Shown: positions 44,751-54,144, counted from the first letter of the stretch. The stretch is DNA of 64,000 nt from an uncultured Eubacteriales bacterium (GCA_934695425.1 CAKUVH010000004.1:1-64000); one strand, 5' to 3'. Notes: a model not told the origin generated them from the sequence alone. A program made the numbers and translations.

Positions 44751-46101
44751 AATATTCGGAACAATAGATAAATTTGATATGCTTTCCAATGTAAGCGAAG
44801 TGGTGGTAGGATTTTCCGGCGGAGCAGATTCTACTGCTCTTCTTCATTTTTTATATTATTATGCAAGTGATAAGGGGAAAAAATTTAAAGTTTCTGCTGT
44901 GCACATAAATCATAATCTTAGAGGCCAAGAAGCCCTAAGAGATGAAAATTTCGCAATAAATTTTTGCAAGATTCATGGCATAGATTTAGCGGTTAAACAG
45001 GTCGATATCAAAAAAATTTCCTCGGAGAAAAAAATAGGTCTTGAAGAAGCGGGTCGCTTGGCAAGGTACGAAATATTTGAAAATATTGCCAAAATAAAAA
45101 ATGCTAAAATAGCTACAGCCCACACTCTTTCGGATAGGTGCGAAACCATGATTATGAACTTAATCCGAGGTTCAAGTTTGAAAGGCCTTTGCAGCATACC
45201 GCCGGTCAGAGGAAATATAATTCGCCCTTTGATAGAGCTCACAAGATACGAAATTGAATCGTATTGCAAAAAAGAAAATTTAAAATTTATCGACGACAGT
45301 TCTAACTTCGAAAGGGACTACACAAGAAATAAAATCCGGCTGGATATCATTCCATATATAAAAAGTATAAATCCCTCCTTCGAAAAATCAGTTCAAAGGT
45401 CTTTGGATATTTTAACAAGCGAAGAAAATTATATGGAAAACATAGCTTCCAAAGAATTGCTTTCCATAAAATCCGAAAAAGGTTATTGCTGTGAAAAAAT
45501 CAAAAACTTAGATTTTGCCATCAAAATGAGAGTCATATCAAAAATATTAAAAGAAGACTGCCATGTAAATTTTCAGCAAAAGCATATAAATTCGGTTGCC
45601 AAAATGATAGATGAAAATTTAAAAGGAGTAAGCTTGCCGAATAATGTTGAAATTTATCAAAGAAACGGCTATATGAACTTTTTTATTAAAAATTTGTCTG
45701 AAATTACTGATTGGGAATACAAAATTAAAGAGTTTAATCTCTTGACAGAGATAAAAACTAATATCATAATTAAAGTATTACCTTTTTGTAAGTATAAAAA
45801 ATCAAAGAGCAAAAAAGAGTATCTGATTGATTGGGATAAAATTCCAAATGGCAGCGTCATAAGGAACCGACGTTCGGGGGATAGATTTTTTTTGCCAAGA
45901 AGGAAAATAACAAAAAGTTTGAAAAAACTTTTCAATGAGCTGAAAATCCCCGAAAGTATAAGAAAAGAAATTCCCATGATAGCATTTCAAAATGAAATAA
46001 TATGGATAGATCAAATAGGTGTTTCCGGGAAGTATCTTCCTGATAAAAATACTAAAAATATAGCTATAATACATAAGGAGTCAAATAATGGATTTTATTA
46101 A
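44740..46101 (+). CDS. tilS: tRNA(Ile)-lysidine synthetase
   Basis: Modifies C34 of tRNA-Ile(CAT) to lysidine so that it reads AUA, using ATP and lysine. The 453-residue product has the PP-loop FSGGADSTALL, a middle TilS domain and a C-terminal RNA-binding domain. The start at 44740 follows CAGGAGG at good spacing and overlaps the end of dnaB. tilS-hpt-ftsH is a conserved Firmicutes order. Confidence 0.96.
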   Translation: MISKIFGTIDKFDMLSNVSEVVVGFSGGADSTALLHFLYYYASDKGKKFKVSAVHINHNLRGQEALRDENFAINFCKIHGIDLAVKQVDIKKISSEKKIGLEEAGRLARYEIFENIAKIKNAKIATAHTLSDRCETMIMNLIRGSSLKGLCSIPPVRGNIIRPLIELTRYEIESYCKKENLKFIDDSSNFERDYTRNKIRLDIIPYIKSINPSFEKSVQRSLDILTSEENYMENIASKELLSIKSEKGYCCEKIKNLDFAIKMRVISKILKEDCHVNFQQKHINSVAKMIDENLKGVSLPNNVEIYQRNGYMNFFIKNLSEITDWEYKIKEFNLLTEIKTNIIIKVLPFCKYKKSKSKKEYLIDWDKIPNGSVIRNRRSGDRFFLPRRKITKSLKKLFNELKIPESIRKEIPMIAFQNEIIWIDQIGVSGKYLPDKNTKNIAIIHKESNNGFY

Positions 46102-46618
46102 AAAAATGTTGTTGGACAAAGAAGAAATTTCATCAATCGTTAAGTCTCTGGGCGAAAAAATAAGCAAGGACTACGAAGGCAAAAAACTGCTCTTATTAAG
46201 TCTTTTAAAAGGTTCGGTTATTTTTACCGCCGATTTAATGAGAGAAATAACAATCCCTTGCCAAGTGGATTTTATGGCGGTCTCAAGTTATACCGGAACC
46301 CGTAACGGCGGCGGAAAAGTAAATATCATAAAAGATGTTACCAGAGATATTTCCGGTTGGGATGTTTTAATCGTGGAAGATATTCTTGAAAGTGGATATA
46401 CTTTGGATTGCGTGGTCAATCTGCTTAAGCAGCGCAACCCCGAAAGTGTGAAAATTTGTGCGCTTCTTGATAAACCTAATTCACGCAAAACACAGATAGA
46501 AGCAGAATATGTAGGCAAAAAAATACCCGATGAATTTGTTATAGGTTATGGGCTGGATTACAATGAAAAATACCGCAACTTACCATTCATAGGCGTTATT
46601 GATCCTAAATATATATAA
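46088..46618 (+). CDS. hpt: Hypoxanthine phosphoribosyltransferase
   Basis: Purine salvage enzyme forming IMP or GMP from hypoxanthine or guanine and PRPP. The 176-residue protein carries the PRPP-binding motif VLIVEDILESGYTLD and the N-terminal LLSLLKGSVIFTADL loop. It starts inside the end of tilS (14-bp overlap), implying coupled translation. Confidence 0.96.
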   Translation: MDFIKKMLLDKEEISSIVKSLGEKISKDYEGKKLLLLSLLKGSVIFTADLMREITIPCQVDFMAVSSYTGTRNGGGKVNIIKDVTRDISGWDVLIVEDILESGYTLDCVVNLLKQRNPESVKICALLDKPNSRKTQIEAEYVGKKIPDEFVIGYGLDYNEKYRNLPFIGVIDPKYI

Positions 46619-46654
46619 TTTGTGTAATATAGAATGTTTGGAGTGGAATAAACC

Positions 46655-48517
46655 GTGAATAAAAATGACAGTAATAAAAAAATGCCTAAAAGTGTCCTTG
46701 TTTTTTTGGCTTTTCCAATAGTTATGATTCTTTTGTACTTTATGGCAAAAGGATTCATGCCTCAAAAAACTTACACTTATTCCGAAATAATAAATAATTT
46801 TAAAAATGAACAAGTTGTAAAGTACGAAATGAACCTAAATTCGGGCGATATGCGCCTTACTTTAAAGGATGGTTCCGAGATAGAATATAACACTCCAAGT
46901 GCCAGTTTAATGTACATGGACATAAAAGATTATGTAGAAAGTTATAACGCTCATAATCCCGACAATCCTATGGTTTATGATTTAAATAAATCAAAAGATA
47001 TGTCTGAGCTTTTCAGCTCGCTTTTATGTTATGTTTTATTGCCGGTTATTTCCATGGTGATACTTGGATGGCTGTTTATGAGACGCATTTCCGCAATGGG
47101 TATGGGCCCGGGTGGAGCCATGTCAATGAACAAATCCAAGGTTGTAATGTCAACAGGTAAGAAAGTTACCTTTGATGATGTAGCCGGTGCGGTTGAAGAA
47201 AAAGAAGAACTTCAAGAAATGGTAGATTTTTTAAGAAATCCTTCAAAATATCGTGAAGTAGGCGCGAGAATCCCTAAAGGTGTTCTTCTGATGGGCCCTC
47301 CGGGTACCGGAAAAACTTTGCTTTCGAAAGCTGTTGCCGGAGAAGCAAATGTTCCGTTTTTTTCAACTTCGGGTTCGGATTTTGTTGAAATGTATGTAGG
47401 TTTGGGCGCAGCAAGAATTCGTGATCTTTTTGAACAGGCCAAAAAGAAAGCTCCTTGTATAATTTTCATAGATGAAATCGACGCCGTAGGAAGAAGAAGA
47501 GATTCCGGGATAAACGGAACCGAAAAAGACAATACCTTGAATCAGTTGTTGGTTGAAATGGACGGCTTTGACGAGAGAGACGACGTAATAGTAATGGCAG
47601 CCACCAACCGACCCGATATTTTAGATAAAGCTCTCATGCGTCCGGGAAGATTTGACAGACAAATATATGTAAATTACCCCGATGTAAAAGAAAGGGAAGA
47701 AATTTTAAAAGTCCACGCAAGAAATAAACCCTTTGCGCCGGACGTAAAATTAAAAACAATAGCCAAATCCACAGCCGGGTTTACAGGCGCAGACTTAGAA
47801 AACTTAATGAACGAAGCAGCTATTATTACCGTAAGAGCAGGGCGCAAAGTTATCACAATGAGTGAAATCGAAGAAGCCACTTTGAAAGTTGAAATAGGCC
47901 CCGAAAAGAAAACTCATGTAGTCACCGATGAAGACAAGAAAATCACTGCGTATCATGAAGGCGGCCACGCTCTGGTTTCATATTTCTGTAAAACTCATGA
48001 TAAAGTTCACGAACTTTCCATTATACCTCGTGGTCCTGCCGGCGGATATACAAGATATCTACCCGAAAAGGATGAATCATATAGATCAAAAAATAATATG
48101 ATCGAAAGAATTATGACTGCTTTGGGCGGAATGATTGCCGAAAAAATAATCGTGGGTGATACTTCCACCGGAGTCTCGGGCGATTTAAAAGAAGTAACTC
48201 GCATCGCTCGCGGTATGGTCACAAAATACGGCATGAGCGAAACTATTGGTCCGGTTGTGTATTCCTATCCCGGCGAAGACGACTACGGCGGATACGGAAA
48301 TGGTTTGTATAAAAATTATTCCGATTCTACCGCTTCCAAAATTGATGAAGAGGTCAGAAAAATAATTTCCGATTCCTACGAAAAGGCCAAAAATATTATT
48401 TCAGATCACATTGATAAGCTCCATGAAATAGCTTCATATCTAATCGAAAATGAAAAAATGAACAGCGAAACATTCTATGAAATAATGGGCGAAAAAAATC
48501 CTGAAAATAATTTTTAA
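46655..48517 (+). CDS. ftsH: ATP-dependent zinc metalloprotease FtsH
   Basis: Membrane AAA+ protease that degrades misfolded and regulatory proteins. The 620-residue product has two transmembrane helices (about 10-30 and 115-138) flanking an external loop. The AAA domain follows (Walker A GPPGTGKT, Walker B IIFIDEIDAVG, second region of homology NRPDILDKALMRPGRFDR), then the peptidase with HEGGH. GTG start after GGAGTGG. Confidence 0.97.
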   Translation: MNKNDSNKKMPKSVLVFLAFPIVMILLYFMAKGFMPQKTYTYSEIINNFKNEQVVKYEMNLNSGDMRLTLKDGSEIEYNTPSASLMYMDIKDYVESYNAHNPDNPMVYDLNKSKDMSELFSSLLCYVLLPVISMVILGWLFMRRISAMGMGPGGAMSMNKSKVVMSTGKKVTFDDVAGAVEEKEELQEMVDFLRNPSKYREVGARIPKGVLLMGPPGTGKTLLSKAVAGEANVPFFSTSGSDFVEMYVGLGAARIRDLFEQAKKKAPCIIFIDEIDAVGRRRDSGINGTEKDNTLNQLLVEMDGFDERDDVIVMAATNRPDILDKALMRPGRFDRQIYVNYPDVKEREEILKVHARNKPFAPDVKLKTIAKSTAGFTGADLENLMNEAAIITVRAGRKVITMSEIEEATLKVEIGPEKKTHVVTDEDKKITAYHEGGHALVSYFCKTHDKVHELSIIPRGPAGGYTRYLPEKDESYRSKNNMIERIMTALGGMIAEKIIVGDTSTGVSGDLKEVTRIARGMVTKYGMSETIGPVVYSYPGEDDYGGYGNGLYKNYSDSTASKIDEEVRKIISDSYEKAKNIISDHIDKLHEIASYLIENEKMNSETFYEIMGEKNPENNF

Positions 48518-48553
48518 GTTTAATATTTCTAAGTTGAATAGGGGTGTATTATT

Positions 48554-49888
48554 ATGAACGATGATTTTGATAAACAAAACTCAGAAAGCACTGATAAGAG
48601 CGAAGATTATGAATACCCGGCAGTTCCTGTTGTGCAAAACGATTTTCAAAAAGTTTATTCTTCGGATGATAATAAAATAAAGCCTGAAACAGACGCCAAT
48701 GTTTTTGCGGATAAAAAAATGAAAACATTTTTGACTGCGTCGGTAGTAATATTACTTTTTTTGGTTGTTTCTTTGGTGTCATATATAATATACTTGTCAG
48801 GAAAATCCAACATAAATATTTTGGGTTCAAACACTTCACTTTCCTCGTCGGACAATTCTCATGTTTCCGGAGAATCCGAAATAAAATTCGTTGAAAAATC
48901 CTCGGACGACAGAGAATTAACCGCTGAATCAATATATTCTATGGTTTCTCCTTGCGTTGTAGGGGTAGTGGTTTATGATAATCACGCAGATATCGTTTCT
49001 GATCCCGCAAGTGAGGGTTCCGGAATAATTATAAGTGATAAAGGTTATATAGTTACAAATTCCCACGTCGTTAAAAATTCTAAACAAGCAAATATCAAAA
49101 TAGTTCTCAACAACAGCGAAGAATGTTCCGGGAAAGTTGTCGGATACGACAGCAAGACAGATTTAGCTGTTATAAAAATTGACAAATCAGGTCTTCAGGC
49201 GGCAACTTTTGGGAATTCCGACGAAGTTAAAGCGGGCGCATCGGTTCTCGCAATAGGCAATCCTTTAGGACTTGATTTTGCAAGCTCCATCACAAGAGGA
49301 ATCGTTTCTGCAGTCAACAGATCTGCCAGCGGTTCTCCAAAAAGTTTGGTAAAATATATCCAAACCGACGCTGCGATAAACCCCGGCAATTCCGGCGGTC
49401 CGCTCATAAATATGTACGGACAAATAATAGGAATAAACTCTTCCAAAATAGTAGTCGCTCATTGCGAAGGAATGGGATTTGCGATTCCAAGCAATACCGT
49501 GAAATCGGTTGTAGATGACATAATAGAAAAAGGATATGTTTCCGGGCGTGTTCGTTTGGGATTAGTCGGCAAAATGGTAAGCAACTATCAAGCTCAAATG
49601 TATGACGTTCCGATCGGAATCATTGTTTCCGAAATAAACAAAGACAGCAATTTGTCATCAAGCGGAGTTCAAGTCGGAGACATAATCACAAAAATCAACG
49701 GCGTTACCGTCACTAGTTTTGATGCTTTTTACGGCGAACTTTATAATCATAAGCCCAACGAAACGATATCGCTTACAATTTTCAGGCCTTCAAGGACCAG
49801 AGCTTCTTCAGGGAGTTTTGATGTGAATGTGGTTCTTTTGGAAGACAAAGGCGAAACTCAAGAAGCGGCTTCGAATTCAAATCAGTAG
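48554..49888 (+). CDS. htrA: HtrA-type serine protease with one PDZ domain
   Basis: Membrane-anchored quality-control protease. The 444-residue protein has one transmembrane helix (about 58-80), then a trypsin-like domain with the triad His in TNSHVV, Asp in KTDLAVIKI and Ser in NPGNSGGPL, and one C-terminal PDZ domain (about 330-425). The N-terminal cytoplasmic part of about 55 residues is acidic. A good terminator follows, ending this transcription unit. Confidence 0.95.
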   Translation: MNDDFDKQNSESTDKSEDYEYPAVPVVQNDFQKVYSSDDNKIKPETDANVFADKKMKTFLTASVVILLFLVVSLVSYIIYLSGKSNINILGSNTSLSSSDNSHVSGESEIKFVEKSSDDRELTAESIYSMVSPCVVGVVVYDNHADIVSDPASEGSGIIISDKGYIVTNSHVVKNSKQANIKIVLNNSEECSGKVVGYDSKTDLAVIKIDKSGLQAATFGNSDEVKAGASVLAIGNPLGLDFASSITRGIVSAVNRSASGSPKSLVKYIQTDAAINPGNSGGPLINMYGQIIGINSSKIVVAHCEGMGFAIPSNTVKSVVDDIIEKGYVSGRVRLGLVGKMVSNYQAQMYDVPIGIIVSEINKDSNLSSSGVQVGDIITKINGVTVTSFDAFYGELYNHKPNETISLTIFRPSRTRASSGSFDVNVVLLEDKGETQEAASNSNQ

Positions 49889-49897
49889 AAAAAAGAG

Positions 49898-49928
49898 TGG
49901 TCTTTATGAGATGTAAAGACCATTTTTT
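49898..49928 (+). terminator. Terminator after htrA
   Basis: TGGTCTTT and AAAGACCA form a perfect 8-bp stem followed by six Ts. Confidence 0.85.
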
Positions 49929-50004
49929 GTTTATAATGACCTCTTATTTATATTTTCGTTAAAACAATGCATTAAAATCATGAAAGAGTTATTTCATTTT
50001 ATAA

Positions 50005-50033
50005 TTGACATTTACAATTTAGTCTGATAATAT
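50005..50033 (+). promoter_or_regulatory. Promoter of the glycosyltransferase pair
   Basis: TTGACA at 50005-50010, a 17-bp spacer and TAATAT at 50028-50033, about 58 bp before the first gene. Confidence 0.65.
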
Positions 50034-50090
50034 AGTGTTTGTCAGTTAAACTCGAAATTTGTTGAAAATAAATATGAAATAGGAGAAAGT

Positions 50091-51098
50091 GTGTCAATGA
50101 GAAAGTGTCTAAAAAAAGACAGTCTAGTTGGTACTGTCGTTCTTACGGTGTTGGCGATTATTTCGGTTGTATTATTTGCACTCAACGGATTTGGAAATGC
50201 AGGATTTAAAAGCACGGAGGTGGTTCCTCAAGATATTGAAAACATAGGCGTGCCCATAGCCATGGCGATGGATGATAATTATGTTTATCCCACGATAGTA
50301 TCAATTACTTCCGCTATGGAAAACGTAAACAAAGGAACCGAATATAGCTTTTACATAATGCACAATCCTAAATTAAAAGAGGAAAACAAAAAAAGAATTA
50401 AAAGCCTTGAAGATAAATACCCTGCTTGTCACATTCATTTGATAGACATGGGCAATCAATTTAAAGGGGCCAACGACAAAGGGCATATAACTACTCCTAC
50501 ATATTATAGGTTGTCGTTATCCGGGCTTTTAACCAATATTGATAAGATTATTTGGCTCGATGGTGATACGCTGATTTTCAAAGACCTCACTCCGATGTAT
50601 AATATTGATATGAACGGTCTTTGTTATCGAGGATTCCTCGATGAAACCGTCGACGGAACAAAAGCTTTCGGCGTTGAAAATGACCATTACATATGCGCGG
50701 GCGTTATGCTGATTAATCTTGAAGAGCTCAGAGAAGATGGCGCCCTCGAAAAGTTCAGCAGCTTTATCGATAAGAATAATAATTCTTTAATTCAGCACGA
50801 CCAAACAGTGATTAATGTGGTGTATGCAGATAAAATTGGCATTTTGCCGCCTGAGTACGGATTTTTCAATTCGTATGCAACCAAAGAACTTGCGGAAAAA
50901 TATTGCGCTAAGTTGAAATGTGCTAATAAATACACAAAAGAAGATATGAATTATGCTTTAAATAATTTATCTGTACTTCATTGCATCGTTAAACCCTGGA
51001 AATTTTTTGATATTTATTTTGCAGACTCATGGTGGGAGTACGCACAGAAAACAGACTTTTATGATGAAATAAAATCGGCGTATTCGTATGATAAATAA
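50091..51098 (+). CDS. Membrane-anchored GT8-family glycosyltransferase
   Basis: A 335-residue protein. A basic N-terminus (RKCLKKD) and one hydrophobic helix (about 12-32) look like a type II signal-anchor, which would place the enzyme outside the cytoplasm. The rest is a GT-A-fold GT8 domain with the metal-binding IIWLDGDTLIF (DxD), TPTYYRLSL upstream, NDHYICAGVMLINL, HDQTVINVVY and the late HCIVKPWK motif. GT8 enzymes use UDP-Glc or UDP-Gal (family knowledge). GTG 50091 or ATG 50097 may start. It pairs with the next gene 32 bases on. Confidence 0.9.
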   Translation: MSMRKCLKKDSLVGTVVLTVLAIISVVLFALNGFGNAGFKSTEVVPQDIENIGVPIAMAMDDNYVYPTIVSITSAMENVNKGTEYSFYIMHNPKLKEENKKRIKSLEDKYPACHIHLIDMGNQFKGANDKGHITTPTYYRLSLSGLLTNIDKIIWLDGDTLIFKDLTPMYNIDMNGLCYRGFLDETVDGTKAFGVENDHYICAGVMLINLEELREDGALEKFSSFIDKNNNSLIQHDQTVINVVYADKIGILPPEYGFFNSYATKELAEKYCAKLKCANKYTKEDMNYALNNLSVLHCIVKPWKFFDIYFADSWWEYAQKTDFYDEIKSAYSYDK

Positions 51099-51130
51099 GA
51101 TGATTTATAGTATTTGGAGGAAAATATCAG

Positions 51131-52597
51131 ATGAAACATAGTTATAAAAAGTGGCTTCTCGGCCTGGCAGTATCAAGTATGGCAATCCTAAGCTTTGTAA
51201 TGATTAAACGCAACGCTATGATTTCTGCGGAAGAAATTGATTACGACAACCCTAAAGTCTCGATAGTTGTCCCGGTTTATAAAGCAGAAGCATTCCTGGA
51301 TGTTTGCGTTGAGAGTTTGCAAAATCAAACCTTAAAAGACATAGAAATGATTTTCGTAGATGATGATTCTCCGGACAATTGTTTGCAAATTCTGAAAAAA
51401 TACGCAGAAGAAGATAAGAGAATTAAAGTTATTCACCAGAAAAACCAAGGAGCCGCCATAGCACGTCAAACCGGTACCGACGCCGCTCGTGGTGAGTACA
51501 TAAAATACGTGGACAGCGACGATATTTTAGATAAACGCGCTTGCAAAAAATGTTACGAAGAAGCCAAAAAATATAATGCAGATATAGTCGTCCACAGCGC
51601 ATATAATTTCATCAAAGAAGGAAAAAACAGCGTTCACTTTAAGTCCAAAAACGAAGTTTTGAAAGATACTCAATGGGATTTGATTACCGAAGTTTTGTGG
51701 ACATGCCTATACAAAAAAGAATTGATAACAAAATCGGGTGTAACCTTTGCCGGAATGAAAAACATGGGTGAAGACCAATCGTTTAACATGATGCTCTTCC
51801 CGAAAGCAAATATAATAAGAATGATACCGAATTACTTGTACTATTACAGATTGAGCAACACCCAGTCCCTGTGCAACAGCGTCCGCGGATTCAGACTATT
51901 TAAAAATCACGTTTATAATGCTCAAATAGTTCGTAAATTCTGGGAAAAGAATAATTTCTTTGAAAAAAATGAATCTAAAGCAGGGTTCTTAAAATGGTTA
52001 CTCCATTTGAATTATTGTCCGGGCAACCCGAAAGTAAGCAGGATTTTTAAAGATATTATATTCGAAGATTTGCTGGATGAAAAAGTTACAGATTTACTTT
52101 CAAAATACGAATCCGAAAAATTAAACAGAATATTGGCAACATCAAATAGATTAGATCCATGTATCAAGGACGGTATTTATCAATTAAAGAGTGCTCTCGA
52201 TGAAACCAAAGTTCTAACGCTCACAGATTCGAGCCCCGATGCCAAATTCCCCTTTAGATTGTGGAGCAACAGGCACAACGATTCACAAAAATTTGAAATA
52301 AAATATTATAAAAACGGAATGTACACGATTTCACCTCTTTCTTCCAAAAAATATATGGGCGTTAATTTTATGGACTATAACCCCGGCGCTCCGATACGTC
52401 AATGCGACGATGATCAAGGAAATACGAAAAAATGGTACATAGTCCCGTCAGGTGATGATTCTTACAGCATTTACTCCAAATACAATGATTACTTTATCGA
52501 TATAAAAGATGAAGAAATCGCAAACGGAACATTCGTTCACGGATGGTTCTATAATGAATCCGAAGCACAGAATTTTAAATTTGTGCCTGTAAAATAA
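51131..52597 (+). CDS. Membrane-anchored GT2 glycosyltransferase with C-terminal ricin-type lectin domain
   Basis: A 488-residue protein in three parts: an N-terminal hydrophobic segment (about 8-24) after KHSYKK, a GT2 domain (about 40-275) with VSIVVPVYKAE, VDDDSPD and the YVDSDDILD metal site, and a C-terminal beta-trefoil-like domain (about 350-488). The trefoil is supported by Q/KxF/W positions at Phe388, Trp435 and Phe482, exactly 47 residues apart. Most bacterial GT2 enzymes are cytosolic-facing; this layout suggests an exported enzyme that binds sugars. The substrate is unknown. GGAGG precedes the ATG. Confidence 0.88.
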   Translation: MKHSYKKWLLGLAVSSMAILSFVMIKRNAMISAEEIDYDNPKVSIVVPVYKAEAFLDVCVESLQNQTLKDIEMIFVDDDSPDNCLQILKKYAEEDKRIKVIHQKNQGAAIARQTGTDAARGEYIKYVDSDDILDKRACKKCYEEAKKYNADIVVHSAYNFIKEGKNSVHFKSKNEVLKDTQWDLITEVLWTCLYKKELITKSGVTFAGMKNMGEDQSFNMMLFPKANIIRMIPNYLYYYRLSNTQSLCNSVRGFRLFKNHVYNAQIVRKFWEKNNFFEKNESKAGFLKWLLHLNYCPGNPKVSRIFKDIIFEDLLDEKVTDLLSKYESEKLNRILATSNRLDPCIKDGIYQLKSALDETKVLTLTDSSPDAKFPFRLWSNRHNDSQKFEIKYYKNGMYTISPLSSKKYMGVNFMDYNPGAPIRQCDDDQGNTKKWYIVPSGDDSYSIYSKYNDYFIDIKDEEIANGTFVHGWFYNESEAQNFKFVPVK

Positions 52598-52605
52598 AAT
52601 TTATG

Positions 52606-52634
52606 TTGACACAAATTCCAAAATGATGTAGAAT
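52606..52634 (+). promoter_or_regulatory. Promoter of infC-rpmI-rplT
   Basis: TTGACA at 52606-52611, 17 bp, TAGAAT at 52629-52634. It starts the L20 leader about 210 bp before infC. Confidence 0.8.
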
Positions 52635-52639
52635 ACTAA

Positions 52640-52795
52640 CATAAGAGTATAAAAATAAAGCGGAACAGATTTGTTCTCACCTTGTGCGGTTGGTTTAATT
52701 CCGTTCGGGTCAATAATGTTAGTATGAATTATTATTAATGATATGCGAATATTATTGTACGAGTCAAATTTGATTCGTACAATGTTTTTATATTT
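52640..52795 (+). ncRNA. Ribosomal protein L20 leader (infC operon attenuator)
   Basis: The untranslated leader contains a segment typical of the Firmicutes L20 leader (AGCGGAACAGATTTGTTCTC, ACCTTGTG, GGTTGGTTTAATTCCG). It ends in a terminator hairpin (9-bp stem ATTGTACGA/TCGTACAAT at 52754-52783 and a T run to 52789). L20 binding to such leaders promotes premature termination of its own operon (family knowledge). The final antiterminator pairing was not worked out here. Confidence 0.8.
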
Positions 52796-52843
52796 GAAAA
52801 ATCTTGGAAAATTAAGATTTTTAATTACTTGTGGAGGTGCTTA

Positions 52844-53452
52844 ATTATTAGCAGTAAAGAACTTCAAATTAACGAATCTATAAGGGATGCCGAAGTCAGA
52901 CTTATTAATTCCAACGGTAATCAAGAAGGTATAGTCCCTATATCTAAAGCTCTCGCCATGGCAGAAGAAAGCAATTTGGATTTGGTGAAAATTGCAGATA
53001 AAGCCAACCCACCCGTCTGTAAAATAATGGATTATGGCAAATACAAATTCGAAATTGCAAAAAAAGAAAAAGAAGCCAAAAAGAATCAGAGAGTAATAGA
53101 TGTAAAGGAAGTTCGCTTGTCTTTGAGGATAGCTGATAATGATTTTAATACAAAAGTGAATTATGCAAAAGGATTTGCGGAGTCAGGTAATAAAATCAAA
53201 GTTTCTGTTCGCTTCAAAGGCCGCGAGAAAGATCACCCGGAAATAGGTTATGAACTTATGGAAAGATTCAAAGAAGCCTGTAAGTATTTTGCCGGTATAA
53301 ATGGTTCCGTTAAAGTTGAAGGTCGTAGCTTGTCTATGATTTTGGACCCTCATAAGAAAATTAACAATAATTCCCTAAAGAAAGGTAGTGAAGCGGGCAC
53401 GGAAGCATTAACTGCTCAGCCCTTAGATTATGTACAAAGTAAAAACTCATAG
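52844..53452 (+). CDS. infC: Translation initiation factor IF-3
   Basis: Prevents premature subunit joining and checks start-codon choice. The 202-residue product has both domains (N: LQINESIRDAEVRLI; C: VKEVRLSLRIADNDF) and a slightly long C-terminal tail. No ATG, GTG or TTG fits the ribosome binding site GGAGGTG; the start must be ATT at 52844 (or ATT at 52847), the rare codon by which infC limits its own synthesis. The end overlaps rpmI by 23 bp. Confidence 0.95.
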   Translation: MISSKELQINESIRDAEVRLINSNGNQEGIVPISKALAMAEESNLDLVKIADKANPPVCKIMDYGKYKFEIAKKEKEAKKNQRVIDVKEVRLSLRIADNDFNTKVNYAKGFAESGNKIKVSVRFKGREKDHPEIGYELMERFKEACKYFAGINGSVKVEGRSLSMILDPHKKINNNSLKKGSEAGTEALTAQPLDYVQSKNS

Positions 53453-53627
53453 TGGAGCGAAAAAACGCTTTAAAATCACAAGTTCAGGTAAGGTTTTGAG
53501 AGCACATGCAAACAAAAGTCATATCCTTAACAAAAAGACAAGAAAAAGAAAAAGAAATTTAAGGACAATAGTTGTTGCGGATAAAACTAATTTCGCACAA
53601 GTAAAAGCTTTGGTACCTTATAAATAA
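53430..53627 (+). CDS. rpmI: Ribosomal protein L35
   Basis: A 65-residue, very basic large-subunit protein with the family pattern KTHSGAKKRFKITSSGKV and ANKSHILNKKTRKRKR. It begins within the last codons of infC, with no convincing ribosome binding site, so it is probably translated by coupling to infC. Confidence 0.96.
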   Translation: MYKVKTHSGAKKRFKITSSGKVLRAHANKSHILNKKTRKRKRNLRTIVVADKTNFAQVKALVPYK

Positions 53628-53674
53628 AAGAATCTTAAAATTAAATACGAAAATATCAATTGGAGGTAAATATA

Positions 53675-54019
53675 ATGGCACGTGTAAAAGGTGCAGTTGT
53701 CACTAGAAACAGAAGAAAAAAAGTGCTTAAATTAGCTAAAGGTTATTGGGGAGCAAAAAGTAAGCATTTTAAAATGGCTAAACAAGCTGTAATGAAATCA
53801 GGAAATTACGCATACATAGGCAGACGCCAGAAAAAGCGTGATTTCAGAAAATTATGGATTACCAGAATTTCCGCTGCTTGTCGTATGAATGGAATTAATT
53901 ACTCTTCTTTCATGAACGGTCTTAAAAAAGCAGGAATTTCTTTGAACAGAAAAATGCTTTCTGAAATTGCTATCGCTGATCCTGAAGGATTTTCAAAGCT
54001 TGTTGAACAAGCAAAGTAA
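53675..54019 (+). CDS. rplT: Ribosomal protein L20
   Basis: A 114-residue basic protein needed early in large-subunit assembly and the repressor of its own operon through the leader RNA. It has the typical ARVKGAVVTRNRRKKVLKLA start, Tyr-rich GYWGAKSKHF and RRDFRKLWITRI-like middle. The start at 53675 follows TGGAGGT; an in-frame TTG at 53660 overlaps that site. Confidence 0.97.
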   Translation: MARVKGAVVTRNRRKKVLKLAKGYWGAKSKHFKMAKQAVMKSGNYAYIGRRQKKRDFRKLWITRISAACRMNGINYSSFMNGLKKAGISLNRKMLSEIAIADPEGFSKLVEQAK

Positions 54020-54033
54020 TATATGTTTATTAA

Positions 54034-54067
54034 TTACGCCCGGATTTTTTACCGGGCGTAAATTTTA
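54034..54067 (+). terminator. Terminator of the infC operon
   Basis: TTACGCCCGG and CCGGGCGTAA form a perfect 10-bp stem, followed by ATTTTAC. Confidence 0.85.
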
Positions 54068-54144
54068 CTATAATTAAATTTTATGTACTTTCACTTAATT
54101 AAATAATTTTATCTATTTTTACTAAATTAAAAGGAGAAATAACA

